Assembly: GCF_004320535.1 (NCBI RefSeq)
Contig: NZ_SIHY01000002.1
Coordinates: 124,001-188,000, forward strand
Direction: 5' to 3'
Origin: Arthrobacter sp. S41
GTDB lineage: Bacteria; Actinomycetota; Actinomycetes; Actinomycetales; Micrococcaceae
DNA: 64,000 nucleotides
How positions within the stretch are numbered: the stretch's first letter is position 1; every line of letters starts with the position of its first letter. The notes below the pieces were generated by a model that worked only from the letters and a program-made list of their open reading frames with translations, was not told the origin of the DNA and ran no database searches. The position numbers and the translations under genes are program-made. This document shows positions 54,024-62,821 of the stretch, one piece after another.

Positions 54024-55205
54024 ATGTCTCCAGCATTGCAAGTCACCCTGATCGTGGTCATCGTGGTGCTTGGCATTACTATCGTTGGCTACTTCGGTTT
54101 TAGGATTTCTCGCTCAACCAGAGAGATGGGCACCGATGCCGAAGAAGCTACCTACAAAACCCTGCACCATATGTCAGTTGCCGTACCCCATTTGGAACGC
54201 GGGCTGACTAAAGAAGGCGCCGTAAAAAGCGCCAAGGCACTGCGCCGGCTACTCAATTGCCAGGTGCTTTTGATCAGCGACAGCACCCGGATCCTCGCCA
54301 CCGACTCCGGAATCGAGTTCACCGCACAATTAGAAGAGGATGCCGCCGAGGCTTCGGCTTCTACACTGGCTACCGGCAAAACTCAGGTGAAGCATTCAAC
54401 GTCAATGGACATTGTTGCCGCTCCCATCATGGTGGGCGATCAAGTTGTCGGCGCGGTGATTGCTCTCTCGCAGCGCGCCGGTGCGAGCTTTGTTCGTGCA
54501 GTGTCAGAAGTCGCGGTTTTTGTCTCCGCACAGGTATCCACTGCGCAACTAGATGAGTCCAAAGCAATGTTGCTTGAAGCTCAGATGCGCGCATTACGCG
54601 CGCAAATCTCCCCACACTTCATTTACAACTCGCTAAACGCCATTGCCTCGTTTATTAATACCGACCCAGCCCGTGCCAGAGAATTGGTGATTGAGTTTGC
54701 CGACTTCACTCGTTACTCCTTTAGGCGCCGCGGAGAATTTACTACGTTGGCCGAAGAGCTCGAAGCGATCGACCGCTACCTTTTACTTGAAAAAGCCCGC
54801 TTCGGCGATCGAATCAAGGTCAGCTTGCAGATTGCTCCCGAAGTTCTCCCCACTCAAATTCCATTCCTCGCCTTGCAACCATTGGTGGAAAACGCCGTCC
54901 GCCACGGACTGGAGGCTCGCCCCGATGGTGGTGTCATTTCAATAACCGCCACCGAGGACGGCATGCATGCGGTGATCTCGGTTGAAGATGACGGGATGGG
55001 CATGGACCCGGAGCAATTGGCCAGCGTGCTCGCTGGCACCACCACAACCATGCATGTGGGACTTCGAAATGTTGACCTGCGACTGCGTCAGCTTTACGGC
55101 AACTCCAATGGGCTGATCATCGAGACCGCCCCGGGAGCTGGAACCTTGATCACCCTGCGCGTTCCTAAATTCCGTGCGCCAGACACCACCGGTGCTGAGG
55201 TTTAG
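54024..55205 (+). CDS. Sensor histidine kinase, LytS/YehU type with GAF domain
   Basis: A 393-residue protein with one N-terminal membrane helix (6-26). A GAF-like domain lies at about 45-170, with LLISDSTRILATDSG and DIVAAPIMVGDQVVGAVIAL. The His_kinase domain has RAQISPHFIYNSLNAIASF, in which His198 is the phosphorylated residue, and the ATPase domain ends the protein (PLVENAVRHGLEARPDGG and EDDGMGMDPEQL). Unlike classic LytS it lacks a multi-helix sensor part, so the signal is probably sensed in the cytoplasm by GAF or through a partner such as the symporter. The response regulator follows 46 bases later. Confidence 0.93.
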   Translation: MSPALQVTLIVVIVVLGITIVGYFGFRISRSTREMGTDAEEATYKTLHHMSVAVPHLERGLTKEGAVKSAKALRRLLNCQVLLISDSTRILATDSGIEFTAQLEEDAAEASASTLATGKTQVKHSTSMDIVAAPIMVGDQVVGAVIALSQRAGASFVRAVSEVAVFVSAQVSTAQLDESKAMLLEAQMRALRAQISPHFIYNSLNAIASFINTDPARARELVIEFADFTRYSFRRRGEFTTLAEELEAIDRYLLLEKARFGDRIKVSLQIAPEVLPTQIPFLALQPLVENAVRHGLEARPDGGVISITATEDGMHAVISVEDDGMGMDPEQLASVLAGTTTTMHVGLRNVDLRLRQLYGNSNGLIIETAPGAGTLITLRVPKFRAPDTTGAEV

Positions 55206-55251
55206 GAATCCCAAATGTTTAGAAACAGTAAGAAAACGGTAGAATTTTTGC

Positions 55252-55968
55252 ATGATTAATGTGGTGGTTGCCGATGATGAACTCCCAGCAGTGGAAGAGA
55301 TCTGTTTCCTGCTGAGCCAAGATTCGCGAATTGGCAAAATCCACCGCGCTACTTCTGGCGCTGCGGCGTTAAAAGCCTTAGAAGAAAACGAAGTTGATGC
55401 CTTGTTTTTGGACATCCACATGCCAGCCCTCTCCGGTTTAGACATCGCCCGAGTCATCACGCGCTTTGCTCATCCCCCACTGGTCGTTTTTGTCACCGCC
55501 GATGAAGACCAAGCGCTCCAGGCTTTTGAACTGGCCGCTATCGACTACGTACTCAAGCCCATCCGCCCACAGCGTTTGGCCGAGTCCGTGCGCCGCATTT
55601 GTGAACTGGTGGAGGAAACGCCTGCCAAGCCAGAAATGATCACCGTAGATCAGGGTGGCATCACCAAACTCATCCCGCGCGGCGACATCGCCTACGTTCA
55701 GGCTCAAGGTGATTACGCCCGGCTACACACCAAAGAATCTAGCTACCTGATTCGTGTTCCACTCAATGATCTTGAGCAGCAGTGGGGTGAGTCCGGCTTT
55801 GTACGTATCCACCGCTCCTATCTGGTCTGCATGGATAAGATCGAGACCGTGCGGCTACAGACTGGCAAGGCGGCAGTGGTTGTTCACGGAGCTGAACTTC
55901 CAATTTCTCGACGTGCCCTGCCCTACCTCCGCGAGCGTCTAGCGGCCAACCGCGTCCGTCCACTCTAG
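55252..55968 (+). CDS. LytTR-family response regulator
   Basis: A 238-residue DNA-binding protein. The receiver domain (1-120) has the acidic pair DD at 8-9, the phosphorylated Asp54 in LFLDIHMPALSG and the lysine of YVLKPIRPQ. The LytTR domain covers about 133-235, with IAYVQAQGDYARLHTKESSY, FVRIHRSYLVCMDKIETVRL and LPISRRALPYLRERL. It should act on the repeats at 53941-53991 and on the symporter genes around it, like other LytTR systems that control transporter genes. Confidence 0.94.
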   Translation: MINVVVADDELPAVEEICFLLSQDSRIGKIHRATSGAAALKALEENEVDALFLDIHMPALSGLDIARVITRFAHPPLVVFVTADEDQALQAFELAAIDYVLKPIRPQRLAESVRRICELVEETPAKPEMITVDQGGITKLIPRGDIAYVQAQGDYARLHTKESSYLIRVPLNDLEQQWGESGFVRIHRSYLVCMDKIETVRLQTGKAAVVVHGAELPISRRALPYLRERLAANRVRPL

Positions 55969-55970
55969 GA

Positions 55971-56408
55971 TTGCCCGGGGCCCGCGTGCAGAATCCAGCA
56001 GCTGGCGACAAACGCCAGAACACAAACTCGCCTGACGAAGCTTTGCCAGGACGATTTGCACAACAGCGCCCACAACGAGTGCTTGTCCAGGCACCGCAAG
56101 ATGCCTCGCTGACCGTGACTCGTCAGCCACCAGAGCACACAGCCGAAGAATTTTATGTCCGTCAGCTGATCCGTTCCCAACTGCGATTAGGCTGCTCGGT
56201 GGCTGCAGGATTATTGGCACTGTTGGTGGGCATCTGTTCACTACTGGTGTTTTGGCCAGTGGTCTCGAATATTCATCTGTTCCATATCCCCTTGCCCTGG
56301 TGGGTCCTCGGGGTAGGGATGTACCCACTGATCATTGTGGCCGGAATACTCTATAATCGGGCGGCAGCACGCAATGAGCGCAGGTATCGGAGCATCAGCC
56401 GTGGCTAG
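55971..56408 (+). CDS. Two-helix membrane protein, probable partner of symporter copy 2
   Basis: About 145 residues from a TTG two bases after the regulator stop; a GTG at 55986 is an alternative. A long hydrophilic head (1-70) leads to two helices at about 77-97 (VAAGLLALLVGICSLLVFWP) and 108-130. VRQLIRSQLRLGCSVAAGL and the tail ARNERRYRSISRG give the same layout as DUF485 proteins, which accompany acetate symporters. The similarity is in layout and context only. Its end overlaps the symporter start by 35 bases. Confidence 0.78.
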   Translation: MPGARVQNPAAGDKRQNTNSPDEALPGRFAQQRPQRVLVQAPQDASLTVTRQPPEHTAEEFYVRQLIRSQLRLGCSVAAGLLALLVGICSLLVFWPVVSNIHLFHIPLPWWVLGVGMYPLIIVAGILYNRAAARNERRYRSISRG

Positions 56409-57876
56409 TTTACTTTCGGTTTCCGCCCTCATCGTGGTCTGTCTGACCACCATGCTGATCGCTTTTTATGGCCTGCGAATTTCGCGCACCACCTCAGATT
56501 TTTATGTTGCTTCGCGTACCGTGCCTCCGTGGTGGAATGCCTCGGCCATCGGTGGCGAATATCTTTCCGCCGCATCATTCCTCGGCGTCGCCGGGCTCAT
56601 TGTGCTTTCCGGTCAATCAGGTTTGTGGTTCCCCATCGGCTATACCGCCGGTTACCTGATGCTGCTCTTGTTTGTGGCTGCCCCGTTGCGCAGATCTCGG
56701 GCCTACACGATTCCTGACTTTGCACAGATCCGCTTCGATAATTCGCCGATGTTGCGCAAGCTGACCACCTACCTAGTGGTGGTGATCTGCTGGCTATACA
56801 TCGTTCCGCAAATGCACGGCGCGGCACTGACCCTCTCAATCGCCACAGGCCTGCCCAGTTGGGTGGGACCGGTCGTAGTGGCCGTGGTCGTCTGCGTAAC
56901 CGTGCTCTCCGGCGGCATGCGATCAGTAACCTTTGTGCAGGCCTTCCAATACTGGTTCAAATTGGCCGCCTTGGTTATCCCGACCATCTTCCTGCTCTCC
57001 CGTGCCGTCCCAGAACACGCGGCCAGTGAACGAGCGCAGAGCCTCTACGTGCAGTTGGAATCGGTCAACACGATGAACATGTACGAGACGATCTCAATCA
57101 TCTTGGCCCTGCTCTTTGGCACCTTGGGCCTTCCTCATGTGTTGGTTCGCTTTTATACCAATCCCACCGGTCAGAGCGCCCGCACCACCACGGTGATTGT
57201 TCTCTGCCTTCTCTCCGCGTTTTACCTTTTACCCACCACCTTGGGCGTCCTTGGCATTCTTTACACCCCTGAGCTGGGGGCTACTAATGAAACCGACGCC
57301 ACGATTCTTTTGTTGCCATCCCGACTCTTTGATGGCTTCCTCGCCGATGCCCTCACGGCCGTCGTGGTCGGTGGCGCCTTCGCCGCGTTCTTGTCGACTA
57401 CTTCTGGTTTAGTAGTCTCGCTCTCCGGGGCAATCTCCCAAGAGTTCTTCAAAGGAACGGTTCGAGGCTTCCGCATTTCCACCGTTCTGGCCACGGCCCT
57501 GCCAGTACTTATTGCTGTGCTCACCAGCTCGCTGGCTCTGGCTGGAGCCATCGGCAACGTCTTCGCCTTTACCGCTTCCACGATCTGCCCATTGTTGCTT
57601 CTAGGGATTTGGTGGCGTTCACTGACCGCCAAGGGAGCAATCGCCGGACTGCTGGTCGGAGCCATCACCTGCGGCACATCGTTAATCATCGGCATCTTCC
57701 TGCCCGCTACCGATCAGTGGTGGATTCACCTGTTGCGCCAACCTGCCGCCTGGAGCGTTCCACTAGCCTTTGTGGTCATGATTGTGGTCTCTCGGGGCAC
57801 GCAACACGCTGTTCCAGAGAATGCTGATCGAGTGATGACACTGTTGCATGTGCCTGATCACGATCCGAAGTTTTAA
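56374..57876 (+). CDS. Cation/acetate-type symporter (SSS family), copy 2
   Basis: About 500 residues from the ATG at 56374 (MSAGIGASAVASLLSVSALI); the frame opens at 56335. About 13 helices are seen. SRTVPPWWNASAIGGEYLSA, LPHVLVRFYTNPTGQSARTT and AAFLSTTSGLVVSLSGAISQ are shared with copy 1, but the two differ enough to be old paralogs. It is the last gene of the lytS-lytR-small protein run, so the two-component system probably controls it. Its 3' end overlaps the convergent EamA gene by 101 bases. Confidence 0.92.
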   Translation: MSAGIGASAVASLLSVSALIVVCLTTMLIAFYGLRISRTTSDFYVASRTVPPWWNASAIGGEYLSAASFLGVAGLIVLSGQSGLWFPIGYTAGYLMLLLFVAAPLRRSRAYTIPDFAQIRFDNSPMLRKLTTYLVVVICWLYIVPQMHGAALTLSIATGLPSWVGPVVVAVVVCVTVLSGGMRSVTFVQAFQYWFKLAALVIPTIFLLSRAVPEHAASERAQSLYVQLESVNTMNMYETISIILALLFGTLGLPHVLVRFYTNPTGQSARTTTVIVLCLLSAFYLLPTTLGVLGILYTPELGATNETDATILLLPSRLFDGFLADALTAVVVGGAFAAFLSTTSGLVVSLSGAISQEFFKGTVRGFRISTVLATALPVLIAVLTSSLALAGAIGNVFAFTASTICPLLLLGIWWRSLTAKGAIAGLLVGAITCGTSLIIGIFLPATDQWWIHLLRQPAAWSVPLAFVVMIVVSRGTQHAVPENADRVMTLLHVPDHDPKF

Positions 57877-58759
57877 CCTGCACTCGATTAGCTAAGAACC
57901 CCAAAAACACCCCGGCAAGCACCATGGCCATACCGCTCAGACTTTGGACACCAAGGGTTTCGGAGGCCAGCAGGGTTCCCAGTATTACACCGGTGACCGG
58001 GTTCAGCAGGCCGAGCAGTCCCACCGTGGCAGATGGCAAATAGCGCAGTCCACTGAACCACGCGAGAAATGCTGCCGCCGTAGCAACAATGCTGAGGTAA
58101 CCGAATCCCAATATCGCTTGCCCATCGAGGGCCGACGGCGGCCCTTGAACGAGTCCTGCGACCGGCAGGAGCAACAACCCTCCTGCGACCAACTGCCAAG
58201 CGGTGGTGTCTAGGATCGGTTGCCCGCTTGACCATTTTTTGGCGAGGATGAATCCAAGGCCTGAAATACCCATGGCGGTGAGCGACAAGAGAATACCGAG
58301 CATATTGATTTGGCTCTGCCCGTCAAAGACCATGATCGCCACGCCGAGGAACCCCAGCCCGGCCCCGATCAGTGGCCAGCGAGTCGGCCGCTCCCCCATC
58401 AGTAGCCACGCCATGAGCATCAGCACCCCAGCAGAAACAGCCATCGTTGTTGCCGCAATGCTTGAAGGAAGTATCTGAGCCACCGCATACACCAATGCGA
58501 AAAACGCTCCGATGTTCAAGGTGCCCAGGACCAAGGATTTCCACCACCAACTGCCTCGCGGAAGCCTTCGGCAAACCAACAGCAGAATCAGCCCCGCAGG
58601 CAATGCACGGAAGACACCTCCCCAAAGTGCTGCATCGCTGGGCAGATACTCCCGGGTGACGTAGTACGTGGATCCCCACGCGATGGGCGCGATGGCGGTG
58701 AGGGCCAGCCTGCCTAGCTGGAAGCCGCGGGCTTGCCTCGTTCCTAAATTAGTTTCCAT
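57776..58759 (-). CDS. EamA/DMT-family exporter
   Basis: About 327 residues from the ATG at 58759 (METNLGTRQARGFQLGR), which falls inside a palindrome. Ten helices in two EamA halves are visible (AIAPIAWGSTYYVTREYLPS and LGFGYLSIVATAAAFLAWFS). Such proteins export amino acids or metabolites, or toxic compounds. A hydrophilic tail of about 35 residues overlaps the symporter gene on the other strand by 101 bases. It is divergent from a MarR gene across 40 bases, so that protein probably represses it. The -10-like TATTAT seven bases before the ATG suggests a leaderless message. Confidence 0.92.
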   Translation of the reverse strand: METNLGTRQARGFQLGRLALTAIAPIAWGSTYYVTREYLPSDAALWGGVFRALPAGLILLLVCRRLPRGSWWWKSLVLGTLNIGAFFALVYAVAQILPSSIAATTMAVSAGVLMLMAWLLMGERPTRWPLIGAGLGFLGVAIMVFDGQSQINMLGILLSLTAMGISGLGFILAKKWSSGQPILDTTAWQLVAGGLLLLPVAGLVQGPPSALDGQAILGFGYLSIVATAAAFLAWFSGLRYLPSATVGLLGLLNPVTGVILGTLLASETLGVQSLSGMAMVLAGVFLGFLANRVQVKTSDRDQAHATVSSLDQHSLEQRVACPERPQS

Positions 58760-58792
58760 GGAAACTATAATAGCTTCCGTGGAAAGTATAAT
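58754..58792. promoter_or_regulatory. Divergent promoter with two tandem palindromes, candidate MarR operator
   Basis: TTTCCATGGAAA (58754-58764) and CTTCCGTGGAAAG (58774-58786) are near-copies 21 bases apart, each followed by TATAAT (58766-58771 and 58787-58792). On the minus strand TATTAT ends seven bases before the EamA ATG; on the plus strand the second TATAAT ends seven bases before the MarR ATG at 58800. Both genes would then start at or next to their start codon. Confidence 0.65.
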
Positions 58793-58799
58793 GAAGAGT

Positions 58800-59303
58800 A
58801 TGGAGCATTTAGACCACGTTGCACGTATCCAACAGCAGTGGGCTGCCGAGCGCCCCGATCTGGACCCAACACCCCAAGGGATCATTGGCAGACTCCATCG
58901 ACTCGCAATTTTCCTGCGCGAAGATATCTGCACCGTGTATGCAGACCATGGGCTGACCGAAGCCGAGTTTGATGTTCTGGCCACCCTGCGCCGCAGCGGA
59001 GAACCCTACTGTCTAGCGCCAAGCGAACTGGCTGCCCAGACTATGGTCACTTCGGGAGCCACAACTAAGCGATTAGACCGGCTAGTATCGGCCGGCTATG
59101 TCGAGCGTCAGAGCGCGGACGGTGATCAACGTCGACGCCGCATCTCCTTGACCGCCGCAGGTAAGACAAAGATCGATGAAGTCATGACCTACCACCTCGA
59201 TAATGAGGCTCGACTGATCGCCCAGCTCTCTCTTACGCAGCAATCTGCGCTTGAAGGCGCCCTAAAGAGCTGGCTTAAACACTATGAGTCACCGCAAGGC
59301 TGA
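58800..59303 (+). CDS. MarR-family transcriptional regulator
   Basis: About 167 residues from the ATG at 58800 (MEHLDHVARIQQQWAAERPD); an ATG at 58791 overlaps the -10 element and is less likely. The winged helix is seen in LTEAEFDVLATLRRSG, SELAAQTMVTSGATTKRLDR and the wing VERQSADGDQRRRRISLTAA. Ends in a helical dimer part. It probably binds the palindromes at 58754-58792 and controls both itself and the EamA exporter, releasing DNA when it binds a compound. Confidence 0.92.
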   Translation: MEHLDHVARIQQQWAAERPDLDPTPQGIIGRLHRLAIFLREDICTVYADHGLTEAEFDVLATLRRSGEPYCLAPSELAAQTMVTSGATTKRLDRLVSAGYVERQSADGDQRRRRISLTAAGKTKIDEVMTYHLDNEARLIAQLSLTQQSALEGALKSWLKHYESPQG

Positions 59304-59336
59304 CCCGCATGCCTGAGGCACCCACAATAAGAAAAA

Positions 59337-59374
59337 GCGAGGACGGACAGGAGAAATCTCCTGTCCGTCCTCGC
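59337..59374 (-). terminator. Rho-independent terminator of the DivIVA-repeat gene
   Basis: Arms GCGAGGACGGACAGGAG (59337-59353) and its complement (59358-59374) pair perfectly around four bases. Five A's before it give a U-run on the minus strand. It starts 30 bases after the gene's stop; the MarR gene converges on it. Confidence 0.92.
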
Positions 59375-59403
59375 GGTTAAAGTTCAGCGTAGTTCGCAGC
59401 GAA

Positions 59404-59976
59404 CTAGTCGATGGATGCCATCAGCTCAACTACGCGGTCGAGGAACGCATCAACCTGCGACTCCTCATAACCATCAGTTCCCTGAGCAGAACGGAATTCA
59501 ACACGGCGTACGGCGTCCACGGCCATCGGAACATCGTTTTCGAAGTAATCGATGAGCTGGTCGCATAGACGGTCAACATCTTCAACGTTGTAGCTTGAGG
59601 CGTTGGTACGCGATGGGCGGCGGAAGCGCTCACCCTTGGCACGGTGCAGGCGTCCACGCAGAATGGCAGCTAGTCGTCCAACTTGCTGTAGCCAAACTTC
59701 TTCGCCCTGGTGGCTGATCAGATCGTCGCGTTCCCGCTTGGCAAACACGTCCTCTAACCTATCCAGCGCACCATCAACCTCGCGCGCCTGGTAGCCGCCC
59801 TTTTGAGGAGCAAAAGTGGTTCGGCGAATCAGGTGGCTGGTCACCACGCTGTCGTCGTTTCCCCCGCCGTTGAAGGTGGCACGGGCACGGCTAAGGAACG
59901 CATCAACTTGCTTTGCGTTGTAGCCAAACTCCGCATCCGGTACGCGGGAAAACGGAGCATCTTGCTGCTGCGACAC
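59404..59976 (-). CDS. Protein with four DivIVA-like motifs
   Basis: A 190-residue protein without a long coiled coil. Four copies of the short DivIVA N-terminal motif can be aligned: FGYNAKQVDAFLSRARATF (about 17-35), GGYQAREVDGALDRLEDVF, SSYNVEDVDRLCDQLIDYF and DGYEESQVDAFLDRVVELM (about 168-186). Each has a Tyr, then VD and a helix. Single motifs bind membrane or tether DivIVA/Wag31; repeated ones suggest a scaffold or assembly role at the pole or septum. It lies downstream of cdsA, close to the lipid and envelope genes, and ends in a strong terminator. Confidence 0.85.
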   Translation of the reverse strand: MSQQQDAPFSRVPDAEFGYNAKQVDAFLSRARATFNGGGNDDSVVTSHLIRRTTFAPQKGGYQAREVDGALDRLEDVFAKRERDDLISHQGEEVWLQQVGRLAAILRGRLHRAKGERFRRPSRTNASSYNVEDVDRLCDQLIDYFENDVPMAVDAVRRVEFRSAQGTDGYEESQVDAFLDRVVELMASID

Positions 59977-60132
59977 GACAGTTCCTTTTTCTCTAGAGAG
60001 ATGTCAGTGGCGTATCACCCTCAGGCGATACCCTCATATTCTATTTGTTCAAACCAATACTTGGCCCGATGGCCACACCAGCAGGTGTTCTCCAATCAAG
60101 GATTACACCATTCCCGCTGCGAAAACCTCGGA

Positions 60133-61260
60133 TCAGAAGACCGCTACGCTCCACGCAAGCAAGTGCGAAATTAAGTATCCCAGCGGGATAACAAAGAGCA
60201 CCGAATCAAGTCGGTCCATAATTCCGCCGTGCCCAGGAAGCAGGTTGCTCATGTCCTTAATGCCCAGTTCACGCTTGACCATCGACTCCGCGAAGTCGCC
60301 GGTGGTTGCTGCGATAGTGGTGAAGAAGGCCAAGATCACGCCAGTCCACCACGGCATATCCAGCCAGAAGTACATCGCGCAAGCACCAATAGCCATTGAG
60401 CCAATTAGCGATCCGCCAAAGCCCTCCCAAGATTTCTTCGGAGAGATCTTCGGCGCCATTGGATGTTTACCAATGAGCACACCAACAATGTAGCCGAAGG
60501 TGTCATTGGCAACGGCCAAAAGCAGGATCGTAGCAATCAGCAGCTGTCCGTCTTCTCCGTCAAGCATCAACAGCGCGAAGGAAAGCAACAGCGGAATCCA
60601 GCTAATGATGAACACACTGCTCATCACCGAGGCGACCGCACCCTTCAGACCTTCCATCAGCCTAAAGAGCAGTGCAACCAAAACGCAGGCAACAAAGCTA
60701 AACCCGAGGGCTTCTACTCCCCCAAGTATGGCGCTGACCGGGAGCAGGATCGATGCCAGATACAGCGGTATTTGAGGCACCGCAGTTTTGGCATGAGTTG
60801 TTGCTCGTGCCACTTCCCAGCAGCCGATGCCGCTTAGTACGGTGACGGCAAAGACCAGCAACGGTTCCACCCAGAATAGTCCTACGAGCACAACGCCCAG
60901 CAGTACTACCCCGACGCCGATAGCGGCCGGCAGGTTTCGGCCGGCGCGTGAGACCTTGGGTTCGGGGTTGCCGATGAGCAGTTCGGGCGGGATTGCCGCT
61001 TCCTTAGCATCGGGTTCACCAGTTTCGGCAAGATCCTCTGAGTCGGTTTCCGGCGGGGCCGGCACACGAAGTTCCGACTTGCTTACGCCCAACGACTTTT
61101 GGTCTGCACCTTTGTTTGCCTCGGTCGCATTTTGCTGCCCCTTGCTTTGAGCCTCACGCAGTGCGCGAGCCTCTCGCCGGGACATCGGCTGAGAATTACC
61201 GGATGCCACTGAGGGCACCGCCGAAGCGTTGCCCTCAGTGTTCTCTGTCGAGCCTGGCAT
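60133..61260 (-). CDS. cdsA: Phosphatidate cytidylyltransferase
   Basis: A 375-residue membrane enzyme making CDP-diacylglycerol for phospholipid synthesis. About eight helices follow a hydrophilic N-terminal tail of about 105 residues, found in actinobacterial CdsA but longer than in E. coli. The signature lies at 329-352: KRELGIKDMSNLLPGHGGIM followed by DRLD. The start overlaps the frr stop by one base. The rlmN gene that often follows cdsA is not here; the DivIVA-repeat gene is. Confidence 0.97.
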   Translation of the reverse strand: MPGSTENTEGNASAVPSVASGNSQPMSRREARALREAQSKGQQNATEANKGADQKSLGVSKSELRVPAPPETDSEDLAETGEPDAKEAAIPPELLIGNPEPKVSRAGRNLPAAIGVGVVLLGVVLVGLFWVEPLLVFAVTVLSGIGCWEVARATTHAKTAVPQIPLYLASILLPVSAILGGVEALGFSFVACVLVALLFRLMEGLKGAVASVMSSVFIISWIPLLLSFALLMLDGEDGQLLIATILLLAVANDTFGYIVGVLIGKHPMAPKISPKKSWEGFGGSLIGSMAIGACAMYFWLDMPWWTGVILAFFTTIAATTGDFAESMVKRELGIKDMSNLLPGHGGIMDRLDSVLFVIPLGYLISHLLAWSVAVF

Positions 61261-61817
61261 TAGACTTCCAGCAGCTCGGCTTCTTTTTTCTTCAGGATCT
61301 CATCGACTGAATCAACGTGCTTCTTGGTCAGCGCGTCAAGGTCCTTTTCTGCACGGGTACCCTCGTCTTCGCCAATTTCGCCATCCTTGACCAACTTGTC
61401 GATGGTGTCCTTAGCCTTGCGACGGTGGTTACGCAGTGCAACACGAGCGTCTTCACCCTTGGCCTTGGCCAGCTTGACGTATTCCTTGCGACGCTCTTCG
61501 GTCAGTACCGGAAGGGTCACGCGGATCATCTTGCCGTCCGAAGAAGGGTTAGCGCCTACTTCTGGGTCACCCAAAGCCTTTTCGATTTCGCGCAGTGCGG
61601 TCACATCGAATGGGGTGATGGTGATGGTGCGTGCTTCTGGAACCGCGAAGGATGCCAGCTGCTGCAGTGGGGTTGGCGAACCATAGTAGTCAACCATGAC
61701 CTTTGAGAACATACCTGGGTGGGCGCGACCGGTACGGATCGTCGCGAAGTCCTCCTTGGCGGCATCAATGGTGCGTTCCATCTTATCGGCGGTCTCCGCC
61801 AGCGTTTCCTCAATCAC
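61260..61817 (-). CDS. frr: Ribosome-recycling factor
   Basis: A 185-residue protein that splits ribosomes after termination with EF-G. The N-terminal helix, IRTGRAHPGMFSKVMVDYYG, PLQQLASFAVPEARTITITP and the long C-terminal helix with VALRNHRRKAKDTIDKLVKD match the family throughout. The length is standard. It lies between pyrH and cdsA in the normal order, 78 bases after pyrH. Confidence 0.98.
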   Translation of the reverse strand: MIEETLAETADKMERTIDAAKEDFATIRTGRAHPGMFSKVMVDYYGSPTPLQQLASFAVPEARTITITPFDVTALREIEKALGDPEVGANPSSDGKMIRVTLPVLTEERRKEYVKLAKAKGEDARVALRNHRRKAKDTIDKLVKDGEIGEDEGTRAEKDLDALTKKHVDSVDEILKKKEAELLEV

Positions 61818-61895
61818 CGGTACTCCTCAAGTTCTTCATCTGTGTTTCCGCTACGGGAAAATAAATCTACTTCAATCCTAGGCCACGTTCACCGA

Positions 61896-62618
61896 TTAAA
61901 CGGTGACGGTGGTTCCGATCCGCTCACCGCGGATGGCTGCAGCGACATTTCCTTCGCCTTCCATGCCGAAGACCAGCATGTCTAGCTTGTTGTCCTGGCA
62001 CATGGTCATAGCGGTCTGATCCATAACGCGGATGTTGTTCAGCAGGGCTTCGCTGTAGGTCAGCGTGTCCAGCTTCTTGGCGCTTGGGTCCTTCTTCGGA
62101 TCAGCGGTGTACACGCCGTCAACGCCCGACTTGGCCATCAGTACCTCGTCTGCGTCGACTTCCAAGGCACGCTGAGCGGCCACGGTATCGGTAGAGAAGT
62201 AAGGAAGACCAGCGCCGGCACCGAAGATGACCACGCGGTTCTTTTCCATGTGGCGGATGGCGCGACGTGGAATGTAGTTCTCTGCGACCTGAGCCATAGC
62301 GATGGCGGACTGAACGCGGGTTTCAACACCGCACTGTTCCAAGAAGTCCTGAAGGGCCAGGCAGTTCATGACGGTGCCCAGCATGCCCATGTAGTCGGCA
62401 CGTGAACGGTCCATGCCCGCAGCGGAAAGTTCTGCGCCGCGGAAGAAGTTGCCGCCGCCAACAACGATGGCCACCTCAACTTCTCCAACGGTCGCAGCGA
62501 TCTGCCGTGCAACGCCACGCACGGTGTCCGGGTCAACACCGACCTTGCCGCCGCCAAACACCTCACCGGAGAGCTTGAGCAGGACGCGACGACGTTTGGT
62601 TTCTGGGGTGGTTGTCAT
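61896..62618 (-). CDS. pyrH: UMP kinase
   Basis: A 240-residue amino-acid-kinase-fold enzyme that phosphorylates UMP. Marks include [33 protein letters not shown], the UMP-binding [19 protein letters not shown] and [20 protein letters not shown]. The length is normal. It is the first gene of the pyrH-frr-cdsA run and lies about 200 bases after the tsf gene and its terminator, so it has its own promoter. Confidence 0.98.
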   Translation of the reverse strand: MTTTPETKRRRVLLKLSGEVFGGGKVGVDPDTVRGVARQIAATVGEVEVAIVVGGGNFFRGAELSAAGMDRSRADYMGMLGTVMNCLALQDFLEQCGVETRVQSAIAMAQVAENYIPRRAIRHMEKNRVVIFGAGAGLPYFSTDTVAAQRALEVDADEVLMAKSGVDGVYTADPKKDPSAKKLDTLTYSEALLNNIRVMDQTAMTMCQDNKLDMLVFGMEGEGNVAAAIRGERIGTTVTV

Positions 62619-62698
62619 AAGTTGTCTTACTCCTGGAGGTCGGAATCAAGCTGGGGGTAGTACTTCCCAGTTCCCAAGGTATCTTGAAATCCGGGCTC

Positions 62699-62753
62699 GA
62701 GAAAAGGGAGGCGAGTCACCGAGTTTTCTCTCGGTGCTCACCTCCCTTTTCTC
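62699..62753 (-). terminator. Terminator of tsf
   Basis: A long hairpin: GAGAAAAGGGAGG-C-GAG-T-CACCGAG (62699-62723) pairs with 62730-62753, with one mismatch and one bulge. On the minus strand the 3' arm is T-rich (CCTCCCTTTTCTC). It begins about 70 bases after the tsf stop, between tsf and pyrH. Confidence 0.85.
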
Positions 62754-62821
62754 TGATGCGGTCAGGTTACCCTGCCCGCCGTTCGCTTAAAACGTGCGGC
62801 TAGTGCCTAATGCGCTAAAGC

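Noticed and set aside
57888-58235. Small frames within the EamA gene region
   Set aside because: All lie within the EamA coding region in other phases; none has a ribosome site or known motif.
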